Source: Patescibacteria group bacterium | GTDB lineage: Bacteria > Patescibacteriota > Gracilibacteria > UM-FILTER-43-11 | DNA: 34,122 nt | Direction of reading: 5' to 3' | Assembly (NCBI GenBank): GCA_018825145.1 | Contig: JAHJFD010000045.1 | Coordinates: 1-34,122, forward strand | In this document: piece after piece, positions 7,309 through 15,135 of the stretch | Position numbering within the stretch: position 1 is the first letter of the stretch | Layout: every line of letters starts with the position of its first letter | Made by a program: the position numbers and the translations under genes | Notes under the pieces: generated by a model | The model's database searches: none | Told to the model about the DNA's origin: nothing | What the model saw: the letters and a program-made list of their open reading frames with translations, nothing else

Positions 7309-8550
7309 CTATTCGTATCGTAAAGCTTCAATCGGGCTCTTGCTGGCCGCCTGTCGGGCGGGGTACAAGCCGAAGATCAGACCGATTGCGGCTGCCACTC
7401 CAACACCAAGGGCAACGGCGGACATCGGGAAGAAGAACCTCCAGCTAACAAAGCCTCCGATTTCCCTGATTCCGAATCCTACAACCCATGTGAGCGCGGC
7501 GCCGATTGCGATTCCGATTATTCCTCCGAGAATCGTAAGAATTACCGCTTCGATTAAGAATTGAGTGATAATATCAGTTTTTGTTGCTCCAATTGCTTTA
7601 CGCAAGCCGATTTCCCTTGTTCTTTCCGTAACGGAAACGAGCATGATATTCATAATTCCTATGCCTCCAACGAGTAAGGAAATGGCGGCTACCGCAATTA
7701 GTAAAAGGGTCAAAACTGAAGTCACACTACCAATAATTTCCATGGCGTCCTCCATAGTCCCCACGTGAAAGTCATCTTTGTCAGGGTCTGTAATACCGTG
7801 CATTTCTCTTAGTGTGATTTTGATATCTTCAGCGATAAGAGGGACCAGCTCTTCAGTTTCGGCCTCTACAAGTATCGCGTGATAATGACTTATACCCATC
7901 AAAATCTTTTGGACCGTGGTATAAGGCATCACAACAATATCGTCGACGTCCATCATCATTTTGACACCTGTTGGAGGGAGGACGCCTATAACTTTTACAT
8001 TTATATTCTTGATTTTTATCCTTTGGCCAATAGCATCTGAATCGCCAAATAGTTCCTCTTTTACATTTGATCCAATAACTGCAACTCGTGCCATTTGTTT
8101 AACATCGGAATCACTAAACATTGCTCCTTCTTCGGGCTCTACATCCATAATATCCATCCATAGCTGATCTGCGCCTTCAATCAGGGTTCGCATCTTTTCG
8201 TTTTGATACGATATGGTTCCATTCATATATACGAAAGGCGCGACTTCATTATTGCCGCGTACGTTATTTTTGTTTTTTATCGCCGTGACCTCCCTGTCTT
8301 TCAGCGATTCCGTATACACTTCGGCAAAATCCGAAAGTCCCTGCGGCATACGCCCAGGCTCCACAGACAAAGTGCGTGATCCCATTCCACGAATCTGATC
8401 CAGTATCAGATCTTCCGCCCCTTTACCTATGGCCATAACCATGATTATGGCCATGATACCGATTACAATACCTAATATCGTTAAAGCGGAACGTGATTTA
8501 TGTGTTCTGAGTCCTCCGGCGGCGATTTTGAATTGCGGGAATAGTCTCAT
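7309..8550 (-). CDS. MacB-type ABC transporter permease
   Basis: A 413-residue inner-membrane permease of the MacB/FtsX superfamily. The N-terminal cytoplasmic amphipathic segment and first helix read FKIAAGGLRTHKSRSALTIL, then GIVIGIMAIIMVMA. A large extracytoplasmic MacB-PCD domain spans about residues 50-270. Three C-terminal helices follow, with the conserved GGIGIMNIMLVSVTERTREI cytoplasmic loop and a terminal GLYPARQAASKSPIEALRYE. It is the third gene of a tight operon, with 3 bases to the ATPase and 3 bases from that to the adaptor. In diderms such systems export peptides, lipids or antibiotics through TolC; in a monoderm-like CPR cell they would act alone. ATPase and permease are separate, unlike E. 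coli MacB. Confidence 0.95.
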   Translation of the reverse strand: MRLFPQFKIAAGGLRTHKSRSALTILGIVIGIMAIIMVMAIGKGAEDLILDQIRGMGSRTLSVEPGRMPQGLSDFAEVYTESLKDREVTAIKNKNNVRGNNEVAPFVYMNGTISYQNEKMRTLIEGADQLWMDIMDVEPEEGAMFSDSDVKQMARVAVIGSNVKEELFGDSDAIGQRIKIKNINVKVIGVLPPTGVKMMMDVDDIVVMPYTTVQKILMGISHYHAILVEAETEELVPLIAEDIKITLREMHGITDPDKDDFHVGTMEDAMEIIGSVTSVLTLLLIAVAAISLLVGGIGIMNIMLVSVTERTREIGLRKAIGATKTDIITQFLIEAVILTILGGIIGIAIGAALTWVVGFGIREIGGFVSWRFFFPMSAVALGVGVAAAIGLIFGLYPARQAASKSPIEALRYE

Positions 8551-8553
8551 TTC

Positions 8554-9273
8554 TTATTTTTTGAATCCGTGATTAGCATCGTGTCTTTTGTGCACTTTGT
8601 GATCAGACTTAATTTGTCCGTCAATGATCTTGATGATCCTTTTTGCGTGTTCAGCAGTGTAAGTTTCGTGAGTTATCAGGATAATTGTGTAGCCGAATTT
8701 TTGATTTAACTCTTGTAGTGTTTTCATGATCAAAGCGCCGGATTTTGAATCCAGATTGCCTGTCGGTTCATCGGCAAAAATAACGCGTGCATCGTTAACA
8801 AGTGCCCTTGCTATAGCCACTCTTTGTTTTTCACCACCCGAAAGCTGAGAAGTTTCGTGCTTCAGCCTGTGTTCCAGACCGACGGCTTTGATGGCTTTCA
8901 TAATCAGCTCGTGCCATTCTTTTTCGGGGCGATCCGAATAGATCAGGGGGAGTTTTACGTTTTCGTAAACGTTCGTTCGCGGAAGCAGATTAAAAGCCTG
9001 AAATACAAAGCCCATTTCCTTGTTTCGAATATGAGCAATTTCGTCTTCCGTGTAGTCGTCCATTCCCTTTCCGTTAAAAAGACAGGTTCCGCTGGTTTGT
9101 GGGTCAAGAAAGCCGATGATGTGAAGCAGGGTTGATTTACCTGATCCTGAGGGACCCATAATGGCGACAAATTCACCTTCCTCAATATCAAAAGTCATTC
9201 CTTTAAGCACTTCCAGAGGAACGGTCTCGTGGTTATAGATTTTTTTGATATTTTTTGCTTCAATTATGGCCAT
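8554..9273 (-). CDS. ABC transporter ATPase (LolD/MacB type)
   Basis: A 239-residue cytoplasmic ATPase energising the neighbouring permease. Walker A GPSGSGKST is at 40-48, the Q-loop lies near VFQAFNLLPRTNVYENV, the signature is LSGGEKQ at 144-150, Walker B is VIFADEP at 164-170, and the H-loop histidine is in LITHE. The ALP-type insertion and the short length match the LolD/MacB/FtsE subfamily. It is the middle gene of the adaptor-ATPase-permease operon. Its C-terminus carries a short basic extension after the usual end. The leader is AT-rich without a Shine-Dalgarno sequence. Confidence 0.96.
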   Translation of the reverse strand: MAIIEAKNIKKIYNHETVPLEVLKGMTFDIEEGEFVAIMGPSGSGKSTLLHIIGFLDPQTSGTCLFNGKGMDDYTEDEIAHIRNKEMGFVFQAFNLLPRTNVYENVKLPLIYSDRPEKEWHELIMKAIKAVGLEHRLKHETSQLSGGEKQRVAIARALVNDARVIFADEPTGNLDSKSGALIMKTLQELNQKFGYTIILITHETYTAEHAKRIIKIIDGQIKSDHKVHKRHDANHGFKK

Positions 9274-9276
9274 AAT

Positions 9277-11061
9277 TTATTCTTCGATGGAAAGGACTAC
9301 TTCATCACCTTCATTTATTCCTTCAAGTATTTCGATTGTACCATCAGATCCTCGAAGGCCGGTTTGTACTTCCACTTCTTCGATTAAGTATTCATTTTTA
9401 AGGATTTTGAGGTATTTTTTTCCGTTTTTGGATATAACGGCTCTTTGAGGTACAGTAATCACCATTTCCCGTTTGTTGGTCATAATGTCAAGATTCGCTG
9501 TCATACCGGATTTAATTCTTTCATCTTCCCTGGTGAACTCCAGAGTAACTTTGTAAGTCGGAATTCCTTCAATAATCGTTTCCGCCGGATCAACTCCGGT
9601 AACTCTGGCTTCGAATTCTTTTTCATCGCCGTAAGCGTCCAGGGTCACTTTGCTTGGGTCTCCGATTTCGATTTTTGCAATGTCGATTTCGGCCACGTAT
9701 GTTTCGATTTTATAGTTTTTATCGCTGATGATGGAAACAAATGTTACGCGGCTGGTTGAATAAGGCGAACTTGGAAAAACCACTTCGCCCACCTTTGCTT
9801 CCATTTTGGTAACCAGGCCGGTAATAGGCGCGTAAAGAACTGTTTTATCCAGCTGAGCTTTATAGTTTTGAACTACAGCCTGCTGGCTTGAGACCTGTGC
9901 CCTTTGTGAGGCAAGGTAAGCTTCCGCCTGTCGGACCATTGCTTCCTGGGCTTTGATTTGTTCATTCGTGGAACCTGCCTGTTTCAGCCTGAGTTCGTCT
10001 GCCGCGCTGGCTAAATTGTTTTTAGCCGTGTTGACGGCGTTTTCGGCTGTTGTAATCAGGTTCTGATTGGCCGCCTTCTGAAGGCTGATCGATTGCTCGT
10101 GCCCTGTGAGCGTGTCGATTTGAGTACCGACGCTGGTTTTTTCAGTGTCCAATTTCGTCAGATCCGTTGAGCTTATGTTGCTGGTAATAGGTATAGTGTT
10201 TAGGGCGTTCTTGACCTTTTGCAGCGCGCTTATAGATTCTTTAAGAGCATTTTCAATCTCCTGACCTGAAGCACTAAGACTTAGGTTTTGCACCTTTCCG
10301 TAAACGCCGCCGTTTAAAGTACTGATGTACTGCCTGATCCATCCGCCGGCGTTGGCGGTTCCCAGCAATTCATAAACAGCCGTTGCTTTTGCCGTTTCGA
10401 TGGAGTATTTGTCCTGATATGATTCTGTAAAATAAACTGACTGAATATCGGAAAGGGTGAGCAAAGCGCTTTTGCCCGCGTCTGCGGCAGTCGGCAAAGC
10501 TGTGCGGGCAGCTTCGTAAACGCCGGTCAGGTCAGCTTCGTTTTTTGCGTCTACGTTATTCAGATTGCTCTGGGCATCGGTTAAGGATTTTCTGGCATTT
10601 TCTAAGGCCGTTTGACTTAACTGGATTTCTTCGGGCCTTGTTCCTTTTTTGATTTCTTCCAGTTTTGCCTTTTGTACGTCCAGGGCTGCCTGGTATTGCT
10701 GAACCAGGGCATTGGCACCTGTCACTCCGGCATAAGCTTGATTGAGCTGGGCCTGCAAATCCGCACTACTCAGACTTATCAGTTTTTGTCCTGCAATTAC
10801 GCGATCACCTACATCAGCAAAGATTTCGTTTACCTTTCCGCTTATTTCGAAGCTCAGATTTACGCTTTCGGATGGCTCCACGCTTCCGGTAACACTGACT
10901 TCCTGAATCAGATCCTTCTTAACGGCTTTCATTGTTTGGATATCGACGACTTTTTCTCTGGTCATCGAAAAAGTCACCCAGCCGGCGGCAATCAAAATGA
11001 GAATCGTAGGAATAATGTAGAGCTTTCTTTTGTAGAAGGGTGTTTTCTTGGGCATAGGCAT
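9277..11061 (-). CDS. MacA/HlyD-family periplasmic adaptor with long helical insertion
   Basis: A 594-residue adaptor subunit for the ABC transporter encoded just downstream. One N-terminal membrane anchor (LYIIPTILILIAAGWVTF) is followed by a lipoyl/biotinyl half-motif (SGKVNEIFADVGDRVIAGQK), a coiled-coil hairpin, the second lipoyl half (LYAPITGLVTKMEAKVGEVV), then beta-barrel and membrane-proximal domains. Family members are usually 370-420 residues. The excess is an Ala/Ser/Thr-rich helical insertion in the middle of the hairpin, roughly residues 170-330. An extended adaptor may cross a thick outer layer, or it may be lineage decoration. The start at 11061 is 11 bases after the predicted transcript start; Met3 (11055) is an alternative. 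Confidence 0.9.
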   Translation of the reverse strand: MPMPKKTPFYKRKLYIIPTILILIAAGWVTFSMTREKVVDIQTMKAVKKDLIQEVSVTGSVEPSESVNLSFEISGKVNEIFADVGDRVIAGQKLISLSSADLQAQLNQAYAGVTGANALVQQYQAALDVQKAKLEEIKKGTRPEEIQLSQTALENARKSLTDAQSNLNNVDAKNEADLTGVYEAARTALPTAADAGKSALLTLSDIQSVYFTESYQDKYSIETAKATAVYELLGTANAGGWIRQYISTLNGGVYGKVQNLSLSASGQEIENALKESISALQKVKNALNTIPITSNISSTDLTKLDTEKTSVGTQIDTLTGHEQSISLQKAANQNLITTAENAVNTAKNNLASAADELRLKQAGSTNEQIKAQEAMVRQAEAYLASQRAQVSSQQAVVQNYKAQLDKTVLYAPITGLVTKMEAKVGEVVFPSSPYSTSRVTFVSIISDKNYKIETYVAEIDIAKIEIGDPSKVTLDAYGDEKEFEARVTGVDPAETIIEGIPTYKVTLEFTREDERIKSGMTANLDIMTNKREMVITVPQRAVISKNGKKYLKILKNEYLIEEVEVQTGLRGSDGTIEILEGINEGDEVVLSIEE

Positions 11062-11078
11062 TTCAATATAGTCTGTTT

Positions 11079-11107
11079 ATTATATCACTTTTTGGCTTTA
11101 TTTTCAA
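11079..11107 (-). promoter_or_regulatory. Promoter of the macA-like operon
   Basis: On the minus strand: -35 TTGAAA (11102-11107), a 17-base spacer, and -10 TATAAT (11079-11084) preceded by TGA, so it is also an extended -10. Predicted start near 11072. It interleaves with the divergent promoter at 11116-11124. Confidence 0.8.
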
Positions 11108-11115
11108 TAGCTCTC

Positions 11116-11124
11116 TGATATAAT
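11116..11124 (+). promoter_or_regulatory. Extended -10 promoter overlapping a false start
   Basis: TGATATAAT, with TATAAT at 11119-11124. The upstream in-frame ATG at 11123 lies inside this box and cannot be on the transcript, which fixes translation of the U32 gene at the ATG at 11138, about 7 bases after the predicted start. Confidence 0.7.
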
Positions 11125-11137
11125 GTTTTCACTTTTT

Positions 11138-12388
11138 ATGAAGAAACCCGAAGTACTTGCACCGGCCGGTGATTTGGAAAAACTCAGAGTGGCTTATATG
11201 TATGGAGCGGATGCCTGTTATATGGGCATGAAGTCAGTCAGTATGCGCGTAAAAGGCAGTACCATGGACATCGATGATATTGAAGAGGCCCTTCGGATTA
11301 CCCGTGCTCTGGGTAAGAAGCTTTATCTTACAATGAACATTTATGCCCATGAGAACAAGATGAATTTTTTGGAGAAAGAGATCGCAAGACTCAAAGAGCT
11401 GAAAAAGAAAAATCTTATTCCCGACGGCCTGCTTATTTCTGATCCGGGCATCATGATGCATGTCAGGCAGGAGTGCCCCTGGATTGATATTCATGTATCC
11501 ACTCAGGCCAATACCCTTAATTCATCGGCCTGCGAATTCTGGGCGAAGCTTGGAGTCACCCGCGTCGTTCTGGGAAGGGAAGTTTCCCTTCGTGAAGTTA
11601 AACAGATTCGTGAAAAGCTCAAAGAGAAGGGGATTGATATAGAACTTGAGGCCTTTGTGCATGGAGCTATGTGCATGGCTTATTCCGGCAGGTGTCTTCT
11701 CTCCAACTTCATGAGCAGTCGTGATGCCAATGAGGGAATGTGCGCTCACAGTTGCCGATGGAATTATAAAATGTTCTATCTGGAAGAAAGTAAGCGACCC
11801 AATGAGTATATTCCTGTTTATGAAGATGATGAGGGGACGAGTATTATGAGCGCCAAAGATATGTGTATGGTCGAGCACATGGATGACGTGATCGATTCCG
11901 GTATCGATTCAGCGAAGATTGAGGGTCGGCACAAAACCGTTTTCTACACGGCTATTACTTCACGCATATATCGGCAGGCGATGGATTTGGCGGCTGATGG
12001 CAAGAAGCCGACTCCCGAACTTCTGGATCTGGCCGAAACCATCAACACACGCGGTTACTTCACCGGTTTCTGGTATGAAAAGCCTGGTGCGGAGGGCCAA
12101 AAATATACGGGTGACCTGGGTGATTACAATAGCAAATATTGTTTTGCCGGGGTGATCAGAAAAGTTGATGGCAACATGGCTGATATGGAGGTAAGAAATA
12201 CCCTGCGTAAAGGCGACCGGCTCGATATAATCACACCCACAACAAATATTCCGGCAGAACTTGATGAGTTTAGAAATGCGTCTGATGACCGGGTGATTGA
12301 TGTGGCGCATCCAGGGCAGGAATTTACCATTCGTTTTTCAGTGTCCGAAGAGGTGAAGGCGGGTTATGTGGTTCGGAAACACATCTGA
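11138..12388 (+). CDS. U32-family protein, TrhP (YegQ)-like tRNA U34 hydroxylase candidate
   Basis: A 416-residue cytoplasmic protein. The N-terminus KKPEVLAPAGDLEKLRVAYM and the signature ELEAFVHGAMCMAYSGRCLL, followed by SNFMSSRDANEGMCAHSCRW, identify the peptidase U32 family, whose conserved cysteines are all present (CMAYSGRC and C-x3-C). The length and the presence of the C-terminal U32 domain (MEVRNTLRKGDRLDIITP) match TrhP/YegQ, which makes 5-hydroxyuridine at tRNA position 34 using prephenate, rather than short UbiU/V-type members. The start at 11138 is set by the promoter (see 11116-11124). The shikimate-pathway fusion at 32122 would be consistent with a prephenate supply, but that link is inference. 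Confidence 0.88.
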   Translation: MKKPEVLAPAGDLEKLRVAYMYGADACYMGMKSVSMRVKGSTMDIDDIEEALRITRALGKKLYLTMNIYAHENKMNFLEKEIARLKELKKKNLIPDGLLISDPGIMMHVRQECPWIDIHVSTQANTLNSSACEFWAKLGVTRVVLGREVSLREVKQIREKLKEKGIDIELEAFVHGAMCMAYSGRCLLSNFMSSRDANEGMCAHSCRWNYKMFYLEESKRPNEYIPVYEDDEGTSIMSAKDMCMVEHMDDVIDSGIDSAKIEGRHKTVFYTAITSRIYRQAMDLAADGKKPTPELLDLAETINTRGYFTGFWYEKPGAEGQKYTGDLGDYNSKYCFAGVIRKVDGNMADMEVRNTLRKGDRLDIITPTTNIPAELDEFRNASDDRVIDVAHPGQEFTIRFSVSEEVKAGYVVRKHI

Positions 12389-12394
12389 GCAGGT

Positions 12395-12423
12395 TTGCCT
12401 TTTGCCCGGCTGGCGGTTATACT
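12395..12423 (+). promoter_or_regulatory. Promoter of the DUF378 gene
   Basis: -35 TTGCCT (12395-12400), 17-base spacer, -10 TATACT (12418-12423). Predicted start near 12430, which excludes an in-frame ATG at 12395 and selects the ATG at 12458. Confidence 0.6.
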
Positions 12424-12457
12424 TTTTTTGGAGTTTATTATTAATTTTGTCATTAAC

Positions 12458-12697
12458 ATGAAAAATAAAAGAATAATATGCGTGACAGCCTTTACCATTC
12501 TTATTATAGGAGGTCTGAATTGGGGATTAGTGGGCCTTGGAATGCTGACAGGATCCGACTTAAACGTGATTAATGCTCTTTTGGGTGGCTGGCCAACGCT
12601 TGAAGCAATTGTTTATTTGCTGGTCGGTCTCGCGGCTCTTAAGAAAGTCATTTGCATTTGTGCGAACAGACACTGCAGAGAAGGCGTATGCAGGTAA
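12458..12697 (+). CDS. DUF378 family small membrane protein
   Basis: A 79-residue membrane protein with two helices: CVTAFTILIIGGLNWGLVGL and LEAIVYLLVGLAALKKVI. The N-G-L-N-W-G-L-V-G core and the short second helix are characteristic of DUF378, whose function is unknown. The C-terminus is a Cys-rich tail (CICANRHCREGVCR, four cysteines), which could bind a metal or be oxidised; I do not know this as a general feature of the family. The start is chosen by promoter position and by the family's usual beginning just before the first helix. Confidence 0.82.
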   Translation: MKNKRIICVTAFTILIIGGLNWGLVGLGMLTGSDLNVINALLGGWPTLEAIVYLLVGLAALKKVICICANRHCREGVCR

Positions 12698-12729
12698 CAA
12701 ATTCACTGAGATAACTTTTTGTTTTCAAC

Positions 12730-12753
12730 CAGCCTTGGGCTGACATGTTTTTT
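12730..12753 (+). terminator. Weak hairpin with T-run
   Basis: CAGCC (12730-12734) / GGCTG (12738-12742), 3-base loop, then ACATG and six T. The stem is short and the T-run is set back 5 bases, so it is only a possible terminator for the DUF378 gene. Confidence 0.35.
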
Positions 12754-12813
12754 ATTTTTGAGCGACTGAAGTCAAATTACCATTGATGTTTTTTGTCCAC
12801 ATTTTTTGATGGC

Positions 12814-12842
12814 TTGTTTTAGCTTAAAAAATGTGTTATAAT
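12814..12842 (+). promoter_or_regulatory. Promoter of the RelA/SpoT-like gene
   Basis: -35 TTGTTT (12814-12819), 17-base spacer, consensus -10 TATAAT (12837-12842) with TGT just before it (extended -10). Predicted start near 12849; ATG at 12868. Confidence 0.75.
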
Positions 12843-12867
12843 TACTGGATTAGAAAACAAAAAATCA

Positions 12868-13671
12868 ATGCCATTTAACGCGCTAAAAACCGAAAGAGGA
12901 CGTGAATCAGGATTTTTTGAGAGGGTAGGGGAAACCAGAAAAAGTGTCGACAGACTTATCGATCACATTAACAATCCCCTTGTTCATGGGCCTCATTTGA
13001 CGACGGAACTATCCAGAAAACTTGCCGATGTCGGGGTCGATCAGGGGACTGACGATATTGATGCCATTCGTGCCATGGCTTCACGGGTTATGGAAACTCA
13101 TAACCGGGTTACCAGAGAAGTGGCGGAAGCAAGCGGCGGAACACCAACTGAGGCAGGCGAGCTGAAAAGCATGGATCGTATGCTGGAAAAAAGGCTGGAG
13201 CACGGCTCTTACAGAACGATTGGCGACGTAGTTCGCACGACTATTTTATTTGAAGATCTTGAATCACTTTATGAAGCTGTTATAGAACTTTATGAGCGTG
13301 TCGAAATTGTCGCGGTAAAAGACCGTTTCGTAAATATGCGTCCTTCAGGGTACAGGGACCTTCTCTTTAAAATAAGACTGGAAGATCCTGAAACAAGAGG
13401 GGATCATATAACCGAAATTCAGTTTCAGCTGGAAAGCATGCATGATGCCAAGGAAGATGAGCATCAGCTTTATAAAAAAAGACGTAAGTTGGAACATAAT
13501 CTTGTAGTATGTTATCAGGAGGATCCTGAAAATGAAGTCAGGATTGAAAGATTAAAAAGTGAAATTGTTGAGCTTCAGGAAAAGTCCCGTCAAATTTTCG
13601 ATAGTGCATGGGAACCTTTTAAGGGGAAGCTTGATGATTACAGGAAAGTAGCTGAAGAAATGGCCGCTTAG
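12868..13671 (+). CDS. RelA/SpoT-like nucleotide pyrophosphokinase domain protein
   Basis: A 267-residue protein. Residues 98-190 resemble the RelA/SpoT synthetase fold. LKSMDRMLEKRL (99-110) resembles the K-S-x2-R/S-x3-K element, IGDVVRTTI (118-126) supplies Asp120, RPSGYRDLLFKI (158-169) matches the NGYRSLH G-loop with Tyr162, and TEIQFQLESMHDAKEDEH (182-199) matches the EVQI motif with Glu183. There is no HD hydrolase, TGS or ACT domain, so it would be a stand-alone synthetase making (p)ppGpp, pppApp or a related product. The N-terminal 95 residues and the charged C-terminal helix (from about 195) are unassigned. The usual basic RxKD-like element is not obvious, so activity is uncertain. 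It converges with hflX: stop codons overlap in the four bases TTAG at 13668-13671. Confidence 0.75.
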   Translation: MPFNALKTERGRESGFFERVGETRKSVDRLIDHINNPLVHGPHLTTELSRKLADVGVDQGTDDIDAIRAMASRVMETHNRVTREVAEASGGTPTEAGELKSMDRMLEKRLEHGSYRTIGDVVRTTILFEDLESLYEAVIELYERVEIVAVKDRFVNMRPSGYRDLLFKIRLEDPETRGDHITEIQFQLESMHDAKEDEHQLYKKRRKLEHNLVVCYQEDPENEVRIERLKSEIVELQEKSRQIFDSAWEPFKGKLDDYRKVAEEMAA

Positions 13672-14759
13672 CCAAGTTTGTCCGCGATGCTGTTTTTCAG
13701 TGCATCGAGATTGATCTTTTTTTCAGCGGATATAAATATGGGTTTTAAGTGGCTGAATTCTTTCAGAATATTCTTTTTTCTTGTTTCCCCGAGAAGATCT
13801 ATTTTATTGAAAACATGAATGATGGATTTATCGGAGCATCGCAATTTTTTGAGAACTTCATCAACCACCCTTATTTTCCACTCTATTTCAAAGTCACTGC
13901 AGTCGATTACATGCAGAAGCATATCGGAATGGACAGTCTCTGCCAGAGTTGAGTCAAAGGCTTCGATCAGTTCGGGCGGCAGGTCGCGGATAAAGCCGAT
14001 TGTATCCGAAATCAGCACACTCTGATTGATATCCGGCAGATAAACCTTGCCGATACGGCTGTCCAGTGTGGCAAAAAGCTCATCTTTCACCTTTACTTTT
14101 TTGTTGGTCAGACTCTGAAGCAGGCGGGATTTTCCGGCATTGGTGTAACCCACGATGGCGGCTGTTTTAAAGCCCTGATCCTGTCTTTTGTTTCGCTGGC
14201 CCTCCTGGTTTTTGACGATTTTTTTCAGGTCTTCCTTTATTTTATGCTCACGGGCGGCGATGTGGCGTTTCATGATCTCGATATTGGTTTCACCCTGACC
14301 CCGGGTTCCGATTCCGCCGCCCTGTCTCATTAAATCCTGTCCCATTCTGAAAATACGGGGGCCAAGGTGCTTCAGGCTGGCCAGTTCAATCTGTAATTTG
14401 GCTTCTTTGGTGGTGGCGTGCTTCGAAAATATCTTTAAAATCAGATCAATCTTGTCCCATACCCTTATTTCATGTTTCCGAAAAACTCCTTCCAGGTTAT
14501 AAAGCTGTTGTGGTTTTAGGAGGTTGTTGATTATGACAAATTCAGCTCCGAGATCTAAAGAATCCTGAAGGATTTCTTCCACTTTTCCCTTACCTATATA
14601 TGTTTTGTAGTCGGGTACTTGTTTCTTTTGTATTTTTCGAACGATAACAAAGCCGCCGTAGGTCACCAGAAGGCTTTCGAGCTCATTTAAACGAGCCAGA
14701 CTTTCTTCAGGCGTGACATCCGGCCCTATAATGTCCACCAGTATTGCCCTGGGTAACAT
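13668..14759 (-). CDS. hflX: GTPase HflX
   Basis: A 363-residue ribosome-splitting GTPase of the Obg-HflX superfamily. The N-terminal domain contains YIGKGKVEEI, then the family hallmark GGGIGTRGQGETNIE (147-161). It is followed by G1 GYTNAGKS (204-211), G3 DTIGF, and G4 NKID. It is shorter than E. coli HflX (about 426), mostly from a trimmed C-terminus. It lies 3 bases downstream of the ferredoxin gene and is probably co-transcribed with it from the promoter at 15055-15083. Confidence 0.96.
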   Translation of the reverse strand: MLPRAILVDIIGPDVTPEESLARLNELESLLVTYGGFVIVRKIQKKQVPDYKTYIGKGKVEEILQDSLDLGAEFVIINNLLKPQQLYNLEGVFRKHEIRVWDKIDLILKIFSKHATTKEAKLQIELASLKHLGPRIFRMGQDLMRQGGGIGTRGQGETNIEIMKRHIAAREHKIKEDLKKIVKNQEGQRNKRQDQGFKTAAIVGYTNAGKSRLLQSLTNKKVKVKDELFATLDSRIGKVYLPDINQSVLISDTIGFIRDLPPELIEAFDSTLAETVHSDMLLHVIDCSDFEIEWKIRVVDEVLKKLRCSDKSIIHVFNKIDLLGETRKKNILKEFSHLKPIFISAEKKINLDALKNSIADKLG

Positions 14760-14762
14760 TAA

Positions 14763-15029
14763 CTAATAAATCAGTTCAATGTCCAGATCGGATTGGGCCC
14801 GGCACTGGCAGCTTAGACGCTGTCCTTCGGGCAGGTCCATCATCTTTTCGGTTTCAGTCTTTTCTGTTAGTTTTCCGGAATTTACTTTTATGGCACAAGT
14901 CTGGCAAATTCCCGCCCCATTGCAGGCGGCCACAATTTCGGCACCTTGTTCTTTCAGCTGGTGCATCAGGTCTTTTTCGGAATTTTCATCTACTTTGTAA
15001 TCTTTTCCGTTTACGTGAACAGTAACCAT
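14763..15029 (-). CDS. [2Fe-2S] ferredoxin, adrenodoxin-type
   Basis: An 88-residue electron carrier. Cluster ligands: C36-x5-C42-x2-C45 (AACNGAGICQTCAIKV) and C74 in GQRLSCQC. The C-x5-C-x2-C spacing marks the vertebrate/Isc adrenodoxin type rather than the plant type (C-x4-C). The ATG at 15029 begins directly with the beta-grasp strand VTVHVNGKDYKV. The longer reading from 15119 adds a non-conserved segment and would begin upstream of the predicted transcript start (about 15048). First gene of a pair with hflX. Partners may include Fe-S assembly or the hydrogenase; the sequence does not say which. Confidence 0.92.
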   Translation of the reverse strand: MVTVHVNGKDYKVDENSEKDLMHQLKEQGAEIVAACNGAGICQTCAIKVNSGKLTEKTETEKMMDLPEGQRLSCQCRAQSDLDIELIY

Positions 15030-15054
15030 AATGTTTTTGTTAATATCAGTGGTT

Positions 15055-15083
15055 ACTTTATCAGGATTATTTAAACAGTTCAA
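15055..15083 (-). promoter_or_regulatory. Promoter of the ferredoxin-hflX unit
   Basis: Minus strand: -35 TTGAAC (15078-15083), 17-base spacer, -10 TAAAGT (15055-15060) preceded by TGA. The predicted start is about 19 bases before the ATG at 15029. Confidence 0.65.
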
Positions 15084-15100
15084 TAATTCACAAAAAAAGC

Positions 15101-15129
15101 TTGCACAAAAAATTTGCACATGCTAATAT
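15101..15129 (+). promoter_or_regulatory. Strong promoter of the candidate RNA
   Basis: -35 TTGCAC (15101-15106), exactly 17 bases, -10 TAATAT (15124-15129), with TGC immediately before the -10. One of the best promoters in the window, with no protein gene starting directly behind it. Predicted transcript start near 15136. Confidence 0.8.
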
Positions 15130-15135
15130 GTCTAT

